The notes: generated by a model not told the origin, from the letters alone. A DNA stretch of 64,000 bases from Cyprinodon diabolis (GCA_030533445.1 CM060065.1:3708341-3772340); one strand, 5' to 3'. Shown: positions 23,367 through 35,428, numbered from the stretch's first letter. A program made the numbers and translations.

Positions 23367-24076
23367 AGCAGTAGCCACCATCAGCCACTCCGATGTCAGG
23401 CTCTGCCGGCAGCAGCGGGCACCATCAGCCACTCCGATGTCAGGCTCTGTCGGCAGCAGCGGGCACCATCAGCCACTCCGATGTCAGGCTCTGCCGGCAG
23501 CAGCGGGCACCATCAGCCACTCCGATGTCAGGCTCTGTCGGCCCTCTGTCGGCAGCAGCGGGCACCATCAGCCACTACGATGTCAGGATCTGTCGGCCCT
23601 CTGTCGGCAGCAGCGGGCACCATCAGCCACTCCGATGTCAGGCTCTGTCGGCCCTCTGTCGGCAGCAGCGGTCACCATCAGCCACTCCGATGTCAGGCTC
23701 TGTCGGCCCTCTGTCGGCAGCAGTAGCCACCATCAGCCACTCCGATGTCAGGCTCTGCCGGCAGCAGCGGGCACCATCAGCCACTCCGATGTCAGGCTCT
23801 GTCGGCAGCAGCGGGCACCATCAGCCACTCCGATGTCAGGCTCTGCCGGCAGCAGCGGGCACCATCAGCCACTCCGATGTCAGGCTCTGTCGGCCCTCTG
23901 TCGGCAGCAGCGGGCACCATCAGCCACTACGATGTCAGGATCTGTCGGCCCTCTGTCGGCAGCAGCGGGCACCATCAGCCACTCCGATGTCAGGCTCTGT
24001 CGGCCCTCTGTCGGCAGCAGCGGTCACCATCAGCCACTCCGATGTCAGGCTCTGTCGGCCCTCTGTCGGCAGCAGC
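23367..24076 (+). repeat. 352-bp tandem duplication with 55-bp units
   Basis: Copy 1 (23367-23718) and copy 2 (23719-24076) are head to tail at offset 352. The period fits three 44-base and four 55-base units. The same CACTACGATG, CAGGATCTG and CAGCGGTCACC variants appear in order in both. Copies diverge at 23725/24077, where TAGCC here corresponds to CGGGC there. Confidence 0.9.
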
Positions 24077-27000
24077 GGGCACCATCAGCCACTCCGATGT
24101 CAGGCTCTGTCGGCCCTCTGTCGGCAGCAGCGGGCACCATCAGCAACTCCGATGTCATGCTCTGTCGGCACCATCAGCCACTCCGATGTCAGGCTCTGCC
24201 GGCAACAGTAGCCACCATCAGCTACTCCGATGTCAGGCTCTGTCGGAAGCAGTAGCCACCCTCAGCCGCTCCGATGTCAGGCTCTGTCGGCAGCAGTAGC
24301 CACCATCAGCAACTCCAATGTCAGGTTCTGTCGGCAGCAGCGGGCACCATCAGCCAGTCCGATGTCAGGCTCTGCCGGCAGCAGCGGGCTCCATCAGCCA
24401 CTCCGATGTCAGGCTCTGTCGGCAGCAGCGGGCACCATCAGCCAGTCCGATGTCAGGCTATGTCGGCAGCAGTAGCCACCATCAGCAACTCCAATGTCAG
24501 GCTCTGTCGGCAGCAGCGGGCACCATCAGCCAGTCCGATGTCAGGCTATGTCGGCAGCAGTAGCCACCATCAGCCACTCCGATTTCAGGCTCTGTCGGCA
24601 GCAGCGGGCTCCATCAGCCACTCCGATGTCAGGCTCTGCCGGCAGCAGCGGGCACCATCAGCCACTCCGATGTCAGGCTCTGTCGGCACCATCAGCCACT
24701 CCGATGTCAGGCTCTGCCGGCAACAGTAGCCACCATCAGCCACTCCGATGTCAGGGCTCTGCCGGCACCAGCAGGCACCATCAGCCACTCCGATGTCAGG
24801 GTCTGTTGGCAGCAGTAGCCACCATCAGCTACTCCGATGTCAGGCTCTCTTGGCAGCAGTAGCCACCATCAGCCACTCCGATGTCAGGCTCTGTTGGCAG
24901 CAGTAGCCACCATTTGCAAATCCGATGTCAGGCTTTGTTAGCAGCAGTAGCCACCATCAGCCACTCCGATGTCAGGCTCTGCCGGCAGCAGCGGGCACCA
25001 TCAGCCACTCCGATGTCAGGGCTCTGCCGGCAGCAGCGGGCACCATCAGCCACTCCGATGTCAGGCTCTGCCGGCAGCAGCGGGCACCATCAGCCACTAC
25101 GATGTCAGGATCTGTCGGCCCTCTGTCGGCAGCAGCGGGCACCATCAGCCACTCCGATGTCAGGCTCTGTCGGCCCTCTGTCGGCAGCAGCGGTCACCAT
25201 CAGCCACTCCGATGTCAGGCTCTGTTGGCCCTCTGTCGGCAGCAGCGGGCACCATCAGCCACTCCGATGTCAGGCTCTGTCGGCCCTCTGTCGGCAGCAG
25301 CGGGCACCATCAGCCACTCCGATGTCAGGCTCTGTCGGCACCATCAGCCACTCCGATGTCAGGCTCTGTCGGCAGCAGTAGCCACCATCAGCAACTCCAA
25401 TGTCAGGCTATGTTGGCAGCAGTAGCCACCATCAGACACTCCGATTTCAGGCTCTGTCGGCAGCAGCGGGCTCCATCAGCCACTCCGATGTCAGGCTCTG
25501 TCGGCAGCAGTAGCCACCATCAGCAACTCCAATGTCAGGCTCTGTCGGCAGCAGCGGGCTCCATCAGCCACTCCGATGTCAGGCTCTGTCGGCAGCAGTA
25601 GCCACCATCAGCAACTCCAATGTCAGGCTCTGTCGGCAGCAGCGGGCTCCATCAGCCACTACGATGTCAGGCTCTGCCGGCAGCAGCGGGCACCATCAGC
25701 CACTCCGATGTCAGGCTCTGTCGGCACCATCAGCCACTCCGATGTCAGGCTCTGTCAGCAGCAGCGGGCACCATCAGCCACTCCGATGTCAGGGCTCTGC
25801 CGGCACCAGCAGGCACCATCAGCCACTCCGATGTCAGGGCTCTGCCGGCAGCAGCGGGCACCATCAGCCACTCCGATGTCAGGGCTCTGCCGGCACCAGC
25901 AGGCACCATCAGCCACTCCGATGTCAGGCTCTGCCGGCACCAGCAGGCACCATCAGCCACTCTGATGTCAGGCTTTGCCAGCAGCAGTAGCCACCATCAG
26001 CCACTCCGATGTCAGGCTCTGTCGGCAGCAGCGGGCACCATCAGCCACTCCGATGTCAGGGCTCTGCCGGCACCAGCAGGCACCATCAGCCACTCCGATG
26101 TCAGGCTCTGTTGGCAGCAGTAGCCACCATCAGCTACTCCGATGTCAGGCTCTGTTGGCAGCAGTAGCCACCATTTGCAAATCCGATGTCAGGCTTTGTT
26201 AGCAGCAGTAGCCACCATCAGCCACTCCGATGTCAGGGCTCTGCCGGCAGCAGCGGGCACCATCAGCCACTCCGATGTCAGGCTCTGCCGGCAGCAGCGG
26301 GCACCATCAGCCACTCCGATGTCAGGCTCTGTCGGCCCTCTGTCGGCAGCAGCGGGCACCATCAGCCACTACGATGTCAGGATCTGTCGGCCCTCTGTCG
26401 GCAGCAGCGGGCACCATCAGCCACTCCGATGTCAGGCTCTGTCGGCCCTCTGTCGGCAGCAGCGGTAACCATCAGCCACTCCGATGTCAGGCTCTGTCGG
26501 CCCTCTGTCGGCAGCAGCGGGCACCATCAGCCACTCCGATGTCAGGCTCTGTCGGCCCTCTGTCGGCAGCAGCGGGCACCATCAGCAACTCCGATGTCAG
26601 GCTCTGTCTGCACCATCAGCCACTCCGATGTCAGGCTCTGCCGGCAACAGTAGCCACCATCAGCTACTCCGATGTCAGGCTCTGTCGGCACCATCAGCCA
26701 CTCCGATGTCAGGCTCTGCCGGCAACAGTAGCCACCATCAGCTACTCCGATGTCAGGCTCTGTCGGCAGCAGTAGCCACCATCAGCCACTCCGATGTCAG
26801 GCTCTGTCGGCAGCAGTAGCCACCATCAGCAACTCCAATGTCAGGCTCTGTCGGCAGCAGCGGGCACCATCAGCCAGTCCGATGTCAGGCTCTGCCGGCA
26901 GCAGCGGGCTCCATCAGCCACTCCGATGTCAGGCTCTGTCGGCAGCAGCGGGCACCATCAGCCAGTCCGATGTCAGGCTATGTCGGCAGCAGTAGCCACC

Positions 27001-27257
27001 ATCAGCAACTCCAATGTCAGGCTCTGTCGGCAGCAGCGGGCACCATCAGCCAGTCCGATGTCAGGCTATGTCGGCAGCAGTAGCCACCATCAGCCACTCC
27101 GATTTCAGGCTCTGTCGGCAGCAGCGGGCTCCATCAGCCACTCCGATGTCAGGCTCTGCCGGCAGCAGCGGGCACCATCAGCCACTCCGATGTCAGGCTC
27201 TGTCGGCACCATCAGCCACTCCGATGTCAGGCTCTGCCGGCAACAGTAGCCACCATC
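24077..27257 (+). repeat. Repeated TTTGCAAATC / 55-bp-unit modules
   Basis: Two rounds of the same higher-order module fill this span. TTTGCAAATC lies at 24913 and 26174 (1,261 apart). The segment from about 24250 to 24740 matches about 26770 to 27260 at offset 2,520, with the same CAACTCCAATG, CTATGTCGG and CTCCGATTTC order. Clusters of 55-base units lie at about 25105-25320 and 26325-26590. A run of 45-base CAGGGCTCT units with CGGCACCAGCAGG or CGGCAGCAGCGGG lies at about 25790-25920 and yields reverse open frames. No gene is supported. Confidence 0.83.
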
Positions 27258-28950
27258 AGCCACTCCGATGTCAGGCTCTGTCGGCCCTCTGTCGGCAGCA
27301 GCGGGCACCATCAGCCACTCCGATGTCAGGATCTGTCGGCCCTCTGTCGGCAGCAGCGGGCACCATCAGCCACTCCGATGTCAGGCTCTGTCGGCCCTCT
27401 GTCGGCAGCAGCGGGCACCATCAGCCACTCCGATGTCAGGCTGTCGGCAACAGCGGGCACAATCAGCCACTCCGATGTCAGGCTCTGCCGGCACCATCAG
27501 TCACTCCGATGTCAGGCTCTGTCGGCACCATCAGCCACTCCGATGTCAGGCTCTCCCGGCAGCAGTAGCCACCATCAGCCACTCCGATGTCAGGGCTCTG
27601 CCGGCAGCAGCGGGCACGATCAGCCACTCCGATGTCAGGCTGTCGGCAGCAGCGGGCACGATCAGCCACTCCGATGTCAGGCTCTGCCTGCACCATCAGC
27701 CACTCCGATGTCAGGCTCTGTCGGCACCATCAGCCACTGCGATGTCAGGCTCTGTCGGCACCATCAGCCACTCCGATGTCAGGCTGTCGGCAGCAGCGGG
27801 CACGATCAGCTACTCCGATGTCAAGCTCTGCCGGCACCATCAGCCACTCCGATGTCAGGCTCTGTCGGCACCATCAGCCACTCCGATGTCAGGCTCTGTC
27901 GGCACCATCAACCACTGCGATGTCAGGCTCTGCCGGCAGCAGTGGGCACCGTCATCCACTCCGATGTCAGGCTCTGTCGGCAGCAGTGGGCACCGTCATC
28001 CACTCCGATGTCAGGCTCTGTCGGCACCATCAGCCACTCCGATGTCAGGCTCTGCCGGCAACAGTAGCCACCATCAGCTACTCCGATGTCAGGCTCTGTC
28101 GGCACCATCAGCCACTCCGATGTCAGGCACTGTCGGCAACAGTAGCCACCATCAGCTACTCCGATGTCAGGCTCTGTTGGCAGCAGTAGGCACCATCAGC
28201 CACTCCGATGTCAGGCTCTGCCGGCAGCAGCGGACACCATCAGCCACTCCGATGTCAGGCTCTGCCGGCAGCAGCGGACACCATCAGCCACTCCGATGTC
28301 AGGCTCTGCCGGCAGCAGTGGGCACCATCAGCCACTCCGATGTCAGGCTCTGTCGGCAGCAGCAGGCACCATCAGCCACTCCGATGTCAGGCTCTGTCGG
28401 CAGTAGCGGGCACCATCAGCCACTCCGATGTCAGGCTCTGCCGGCAGCAGCGGGCACCATCAGCCACTCCGATGTCAGGCTCTGTCGGCCCTCTGTCGGC
28501 AGCAGCGGGCACCATCAGCCACTCCGATGTCAGGCTCTGCCGGCAGCAGCGGACACCATCAGCCACTCCGATGTCAGGCTCTGTCGGCAGCAGCGGGCAC
28601 CATCAGCCACTCCGATGTCAGGCTCTGCAGGCAGCAGCGGGCACCGTCAGCCACTCCGATGTCAGGCTCTGTCGGCAGCAGTAGCCAACATAAGCCACTC
28701 CGATGTCAGGCTCTTTCGGCAGCAGCAGGCACCATCAGCCACTCCGATGTCAGGCTCTGCCGGCAGCAGCGGGCACCATCAGCCACTCCGATGTCAGACT
28801 CTGTCGGCAGCAGTAGCCACCGTCAGCCACTCCGATGTCAGGGCTCTGTCGGCAGCAGTAGCCACCATCTGCCACTCCGATGTCAGGCTCTGCCGGCAGC
28901 AGTAGCCAACATCAGCCACTCCGATGTCAGGCTCTGCCGGCAGCAGTAGC
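27258..28950 (+). repeat. 55/42/34-bp-unit block matching 48.8-50.3 kb
   Basis: Three 55-base units at about 27280-27430 are followed by 42-base units (GTCAGGCTGTCGG, lacking CT) and 34-base units. From about 27465 the order matches 48807 onward at an offset of 21,342: CATCAGTCACTCC (27501 and 48843), CTCTCCCGGC (27551 and 48893). The match continues with small indels through CCGTCATCC, CGGACACC and CAGGCAGC units toward about 28.9/50.3 kb. The 545-codon open frame at 27268-28905 is an in-phase run of such units, not a gene. Confidence 0.84.
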
Positions 28951-29900
28951 CACCATCAGCCACTCCGATGTCAGGCTCTGCCGGCAGCAGTAGCCAACAT
29001 CAGCCACTCCGGTGTCAGGCTCTGCCGGCAGCAGTAGCCAACATCAGCCACTCCGATGTCAGGCTCTGTCGGCAGCAGTAGCCACCATCAGCCACTCTGA
29101 TGTCAGGCTCTGCCGGCAGCAGTAGCCAACATCAGCCACTCCGATGTCAGGCTCTGTCGGCAGCAGTAGCCACCATCAGCCACTCCGATGTCAGGCTCTG
29201 CCGGCAGCAGTAGCCAACATCAGCCATTCCGATGTCAGGCTCTGTCGGCAGCAGTAGCCACCATCAGCCACTCCGATGTCAGGCTCTGCCGGCAGCAGTA
29301 GCCACCATCAGCCACTCCGATGTCAGGCTCTGTCGGCAGCAGTAGCCACCATCAGCCACTCCGATGTCAGGCTCTGTTGGCAGCAGTAGCCACCATCAGC
29401 CACTCCGATGTCAGGCTCTGTTGGCAGCAGTAGGCACCATCAGCCACTCCGATGTCAGGCTCTGTTGGCAGCAGTAGCCACCATCAGCCACTCCGATGTC
29501 AGGCTCTGTTGGCAGCAGTAGCCACCATCAGCCACTCCGATGTCAGGCTCTGTCGGCAGCAGTAGCCACCATCAGCCACTCCGATGTCAGGCTCTGTTGG
29601 CAGCAGTAGCCACCATCAGCCACTCCGATGTCAGGCTCTGTCGGCAGCAGTAGCCACCATCAGCCACTCGGATGTCAGGCTCTGTCGGCAGCAGTAGCCA
29701 CCATCAGCCACTCGGATGTCAGGCTCTGTCAGCAGCAGCAGGCACCATCAGCCACTCCGATGTCAGGCTCTGTTGGCAGCAGTAGCCAACATCAGCCACT
29801 CCGATGTCAGGCTCTGTTAGCAGCAGTAGCCAACATCAGCCACTCCGATGTCAGGCTCTGCCGGCAGCAGTAGCCACCATCAGCCACTCCGATGTCAGGC
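28951..29900 (+). repeat. Homogeneous T-type run of 44-bp units
   Basis: About 21 consecutive units are T-type (TAGCCACC or TAGCCAACATC) and almost all 44 bases long. They vary mainly at TCGG/CCGG/TTGG, with single CACTCCGGTG, CATTCCGATG and CACTCGGATG changes. Forward frames are closed by TAG in every cycle, so no open frame of note occurs. This is the most uniform T-type stretch in the window, along with 11.1-11.7 kb. Confidence 0.85.
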
Positions 29901-31870
29901 TCTGCCAGCAGCAGTAGCCACCATCAGCCACTCCGATGTCAGGCTCTGCCGGCAGCAGTAGCCAACATCAGCCACTCCGATGTCAGGCTCTGCCGGCAGC
30001 AGCGGGCACCATCAGCCACTCCGATGTCAGGCTCATTCGGCAGCAGCGGGCACCATCAGCCACTCCGATGTCAGGCTCTGTCGGCAGCAGTAGCCACCAT
30101 CAGCCACTCCGATGTCAGGCTCTGTCAGCAGCAGCGGGCACCATCAGCCACTCCGATGTCAGGGCTCTGCCGGCACCAGCAGGCACCATCAGCCACTCCG
30201 ATGTCAGGCTCTGTTGGCAGCAGTAGCCACCATCAGCCACTCCGATGTCAGGCTGTGCCGGCAGCAGTAGCCACCATCAGCCACTCCGATGTCAGGCTCT
30301 GCCGGCAGCAGCGGGCACCATCAGCCACTCCGATGTCAGGGCTCTGCCGGCAGCAGCGGGTAACATCAGCCACTCCGATGTCAGGCTCTGTCGGCAGCAG
30401 CGGGCACCATCAGCCACTCCGATGTCAGGCTCTGCCGGCAGCAGCGGGCACCATCAGCCACTCCGATGTCAGGCTCTGCCGGCAGCAGCGGGCACCATCA
30501 GCCACTCCGATGTCAGGCTCTGTCGGCAGCAGCGGGCACCATCAGCCACTCCGATGTCAGGCTCTAGTGGGCACCATCAGCCACTGCGATGTCAGGCTCT
30601 GTCGGCAGCAGCGGGCACCATCAGCCACTCCGATGTCAGGCTCTGTTGGCAGCAGTAGCCACCATCAGCCACTTCGATGTCAGGCTCTGTCGGCAGCAGC
30701 GGGCACCATCAGCCACTCCGATGTCAGGCTCTGCCGGCAGCAGCGGGCACCATCAGCCACTCCAATGTCAGGGCTCTGCCGGCAGCAGCGTGCACCATCA
30801 GCCACTCCGATGTCAGGCTCTGCCGGCAGCAGCGGGCACCATCAGCCACTCCGATGTCAGGGCTCTGTTGGCAGCAGTAGCCACCATCAGCCACTTCGAT
30901 GTCAGGCTCTGTCGGCAGCAGCGGGCACCATCAGCCACTCCGATGTCAGGCTCTGTTGGCAGCAGTAGCCACCATCAGCCACTTCGATGTCAGGCTCTGT
31001 CGGCAGCAGCGGGCACCATCAGCCACTCCGATGTCAGGCTCTGCCGGCAGCAGTAGCCACCATCAGCCACTTCGATGTCAGGCTCTGTCGGCAGCAGCGG
31101 GCACCATCAGCCACTCCGATGTCAGGCTCTGCCGGCAGCAGCGGGCACCATCAGCCACTTCGATGTCAGGCTTTGTCGGCAGCAGCGGGCACCATCTGCC
31201 ACTCCGATGTCAGGCTCTGTTGGCAGCAGTAGCCACCATCAGCCACTTCGATGTCAGGCTCTGTCGGCAGCAGCGGGCACCATCAGCCACTCCGATGTCA
31301 GGCTCTGCCGGCAGCAGCGGGCACCATCAGCCACTCCAATGTCAGGGCTCTGCCGGAAGCAGCGTGCACCATCAGCCACTCCGATGTCAGGCTCTGCCGG
31401 CAGCAGCGGGCACCATCAGCCACTCCGATGTCAGGGCTCTGTCGACAGCAGCGGGCACCATCAGCCAATCCGATGTCAGGGCTCTGTCGACAGCAGCGGG
31501 CACCATCAGCCACTCCAATGTCAGGGCTCTGCCGGCAGCAGCGTGCACCATCAGCCACTCCGATGTCAGGCTCTGCCGGCAGCAGCGGGCACCATCAGCC
31601 ACTCCAATGTCAGGGCTCTGCCGGCAGCAGCGTGCACCATCAGCCACTCCGATGTCAGGCTCTGCCGGCAGCAGCGGGCACCATCAGCCACTCCGATGTC
31701 AGGGCTCTGTCGACAGCAGCGGGCACCATCAGCCACTCCGATGTCAGGCTCTGTCAGCAGCAGCGGGCACAATCAGCCACTCCGATGTCAGGCTCTGTCG
31801 GCAGCAGCGGGCACCATCAGCCACTCCGATGTCAGGGCTCTGTCGACAGCAGCGGGCACGATCAGCCACT
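29901..31870 (+). repeat. Mixed G/T units with 45-bp and CACTTCGATG variants
   Basis: The left end (about 29936-30100) repeats the TCATTCGGC block of 12.3 kb, with TCATTCGG at 30033. A CTGTGCCGG unit lies near 30255, a 35-base CTCTAGTGGGC unit near 30563, and CACTTCGATG units recur at about 30670-31250. From about 31340 to 31850, 45-base CAGGGCTCT units with GTGCACC or TCGACAGC alternate with 44-base units and give reverse open frames. No gene was seen. Confidence 0.8.
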
Positions 31871-33193
31871 CCAATGTCAGGCTCTGCCGTTACCATCAGC
31901 CACTCCGATGTCAGGCTCTGTCGGCACCATCAGCCACTGCGATGTCAGGCTCTGCCGGCAGCAGTAGCCACCATCAGCCACTCCGATGTCAGGCTCTGTC
32001 GGCAGCAGTGGGCACCATCAGCCACTCCGATGTCAGGCTCTGCCGGCAACAGTAGCCACCATCAGCTACTCCGATGTCAGGCTCTGTCGGCACCATCAGC
32101 CACTCCGATGTCAGGCTCTGCCGGCAACAGTAGCCACCATCAGCTACTCCGATGTCAGGCTCTGTTGGCAGCAGCGGGCACGATCAGCCACTCCGATGTC
32201 AGGCTGTCGGCAGCAGCGGGCACGATCAGCCACTCCGATGTCAGGCTCTGCCGGCACCATCAGCCACTCCGATGTCAGGCTCTGTCGGCACCATCAGCCA
32301 CTGCGATGTCAGGCTCTGTCGGCACCATCAGCCACTCCGATGTCAGGCTGTCGGCAGCAGCGGGCACGATCAGCTACTCCGATGTCAAGCTCTGCCGGCA
32401 CCATCAGCCACTCCGATGTCAGGCTCTGTCGGCACCATCAGCCACTCCGATGTCAGGCTCTGTCGGCACCATCAGCTACTCCGATGTCAGGCTGTCGGTA
32501 GCAGCGGGCACGATCAGCTACTCCGATGTCAAGCTCTGCCGGCACCATCAGCCACTCCGATGTCAGGCTCTGTCGGCACCATCAGCCACTCCGATGTCAG
32601 GCTCTGCCGGCAACAGTAGCCACCATCAGCTACTCCGATGTCAGGCTCTGTTGGCAGCAGCGGGCACGATCAGCCACTCCGATGTCAGGCTGTCGGCAGC
32701 AGCGGGCACGATCAGCCACTCCGATGTCAGGCTCTGCCGGCACCATCAGCCACTCCGATGTCAGGCTCTGTCGGCACCATCAGCCACTGCGATGTCAGGC
32801 TCTGTCAGCACCATCAGCCACTCCGATGTCAGGCTGTCGGCAGCAGCGGGCACGATCAGCTACTCCGATGTCAAGCTCTGCCGGCACCATCAGCCACTCC
32901 GATGTCAGGCTCTGTCGGCACCATCAGCCACTCCGATGTCAGGCTCTGTCGGCACCATCAGCCACTCCGATGTCAGGCTGTCGGTAGCAGCGGGCACGAT
33001 CAGCTACTCCGATGTCAAGCTCTGCCGGCACCATCAGCCACTCCGATGTCAGGCTCTGCCGGCAGCAGTAGCCACCATCAGCCACTCCGATGTCAGGCTC
33101 TGTCGGCAGCAGTGGGCACCGTCATCCACTCCGATGTCAGGCTCTGTCGGCACCATCAGCCACTCCGATGTCAGGCTCTGCCGGCAACAGTAG
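30899..33193 (+). other. Longest open frame (764 codons); repeat by-product, not called a gene
   Basis: This forward frame starts at an ATG inside a CGATGTCAGG box and ends at a TAG in a T-type unit. Its product is only cyclic variants of the repeat peptide (motifs MSGSVGSS, HHQPLRCQAL, SAAAGTISHSDVRLCRQQ). There is no signal peptide, no recognised domain and no unique terminus. The other two forward frames are also open over large parts of the span with the same peptide. The length comes from 34-, 42- and 45-base units that keep T-type TAG codons out of phase. Translation cannot be excluded by sequence alone, but nothing supports it. Confidence 0.75.
31871..33060 (+). repeat. Short-unit block with a 486-bp tandem duplication
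   Basis: This block is dominated by 34-base units (TCGGCACCATC, lacking ten bases of the CAGCAGCGG region) and 42-base units (CAGGCTGTCGG, lacking CT), with GGGCACGATCAG and GATGTCAAGCTC variants. From 32154 thirteen units of 44, 42, 34, 34, 34, 42, 34, 34, 34, 42, 34, 34 and 44 bases sum to exactly 486. The set then begins again at 32640. The two rounds differ by CAGCTACTCC against CAGCCACTCC and by TCAGCACC near 32806. Confidence 0.9.
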
Positions 33194-35428
33194 CCACCAT
33201 CAGCTACTCCGATGTCAGGCTCTGTCGGCACCATCAGCCACTCCGATGTCAGGCACTGTCGGCAACAGTAGCCACCATCAGCTACTCCGATGTCAGGCTC
33301 TGTTGGCAGCAGTAGCCACCATCAGCCACTCCGATGTCAGGCTCTGCCGGCAGCAGCGGACACCATCAGCCACTCCGATGTCAGGCTCTGTCGGCAGCAG
33401 TGGGCACCATCAGCCACTCCGATGTCAGGCTCTGCCGGCAGCAGCGGACACCATCAGCCACTCCGATGTCAGGCTCTGCCGGCAGCAGTGGGCACCATCA
33501 GCCACTCCGATGTCAGGCTCTGCCGGCAGCAGCGGACACCATCAGCCACTCCGATGTCAGGCTCTGTCGGCAGCAGCGGGCACCATCAGCCACTCCGATG
33601 TCAGGCTCTGTCGGCAGCAGCGGGCACCATCAGCCACTCCGATGTCAGGCTCTGCCGGCAGCAGCGGGCACCATCAGCCACTCCGATGTCAGGGCTCTGC
33701 CGGCAGCAGCGGGCACCATCAGCCACTCCGATGTCAGGCTCTGTCGGCCCTCTGTCGGCAGCAGCGGGCACCATCAGCTACTCCGATGTCAGGCTCTGTT
33801 GGCAGCAGTAGCCACCATCAGCCACTCCGATGTCAGGCTCTGTCGGCAGCAGCGGGCACCATCAGGCACTCCGATGTCAGGCTCTGCCGGCAGCAGCGGG
33901 CACCATCAGCCACTCCAATGTCAGGGCTCTGCCGGCAGCAGCGTGCACCATCAGCCACTCCGATGTCAGGCTCTGCCGGCAGCAGCGGGCAGCCACTCCG
34001 ATGTCAGGGCTCTGTCGACAGCAGCGGGCACCATCAGCCACTCCGATGTCAGGCTCTGTCGGCAGCAGCGGGCACCATCAGCCACTCCGATGTCAGGGCT
34101 CTGCCGGCAGCAGCGGGCACCATCAGCCACTCCGATGTCAGGCTCTGCCGGCAGCAGCGGGCACCATCAGCCACTCCAATGTCAGGGCTCTGCCGGCAGC
34201 AGCGTGCACCATCAGCCACTCCGATGTCAGGCTCTGCCGGCAGCAGCGGGCAGCCACTCCGATGTCAGGGCTCTGTCGACAGCAGCGGGCACCATCAGCC
34301 ACTCCGATGTCAGGCTGTCGGCAGCAGCGGGCACCATCAGCCACTCCGATGTCAGGCTCTGCCGGCACCAACAGCCACTCCGATGTCAGGCTCTGCCGGC
34401 AGCAGTAGCCACCATCAGCCACTCCGATGTCAGGCTCTGTCGGCACCATCAGCCACTCCGATGTCAGGCTCTGCCGGCAACAGTAGCCCCAATCAGCTAC
34501 TCCGATGTCAGGCTCTGTCGGCACCATCAGCCACTCCGATGTCAGGCTCTGCCGGCAGCAGTAGCCACCATCAGCCACTCCGATGTCAGGCTCTGTTGGC
34601 AGCAGTAGCCACCATCAGCCACTCCGATGTCAGGCTCTGTTGGCAGCAGTAGCTACCATCAGCCACTCTGATGTCAGGCTCTGTCGGCAGCAGTGGGCAC
34701 CATCAGCCACTCCGATGTCAGGCTCTGTCGGCACCATCAGCCACTCCGATGTCAGGCTCTGTCGGCAGCAGCGGGCACCATCAGCCACTCCGATGTCAGG
34801 CTCTGCAGGCAGCAGCGGGCACCATCAGCCACTCCGATGTCAGTCTCTGTCGGCAGCAGTAGCCACCGTCAGCCACTCCGATGTCAGGCTCTGCCGGCAG
34901 CAGTAGCCAACATAAGCCACTCCGATGTCAGGCTCTGTCGGCAGCAGCAGGCACCATCAGCCACTCCGATGTCAGGCTCTGCCGGCAGCAGCGGGCACCA
35001 TCAGCCACTCCGATGTCAGACTCTGTCGGCAGCAGTAGCCACCGTCAGCCACTCCGATGTCAGGGCTCTGTCGGCAGCAGTAGCCACCATCTGCCACTCC
35101 GATGTCAGGCTCTGCCGGCAGCAGTAGCCAACATCAGCCACTCCGATGTCAGGCTCTGCCGGCAGCAGTAGCCACCATCAGCCACTCCGATGTCAGGCTC
35201 TGTCGGCAGCAGTAGCCACCATCAGCCACTCCGATGTCAGGCTCTGCCGGCAGCAGTAGCCAACATCAGCCATTCCGATGTCAGGCTCTGTCGGCAGCAG
35301 TAGCCACCATCAGCCACTCCGATGTCAGGCTATGCCGGCAGCGGTAGCCACCATCAGCCACTCCGATGTCAGGCTCTGTCGGCAGCAGTAGCCACCATCA
35401 GCCACTCCGATGTCAGGCTCTGTTGGCA
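32613..35428 (+). repeat. 2.8-kb tandem duplication, copy 1
   Basis: This segment matches 35429-38190. The offset is 2,816 on the left (32638 to 35454, 33334 to 36150). It becomes 2,727 after about 33900 because copy 2 lacks 89 bases (one 44- and one 45-base unit), then about 2,771 near the right end (35271 to 38042) where copy 2 has one extra unit. It overlaps the second round of the 486-base duplication. Long forward frames at 33090-34652 and 33334-34608 are repeat-derived. Confidence 0.9.

Larger units (their letters stand above)
14781..26183. other. Eight copies of a palindromic ATTTGCAAAT variant
   Basis: TTTGCAAATC starts at 14781, 15447, 16840, 18120, 20679, 23337, 24913 and 26174 and was seen nowhere else in the window. 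With the preceding A it forms the 10-base palindrome ATTTGCAAAT, which matches seven of eight bases of the POU octamer ATGCAAAT on each strand. It is the only AT-rich island in a GC-rich unit. The matching context on both sides shows it spread as part of a higher-order module, so a regulatory role is only a possibility. Confidence 0.6.
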
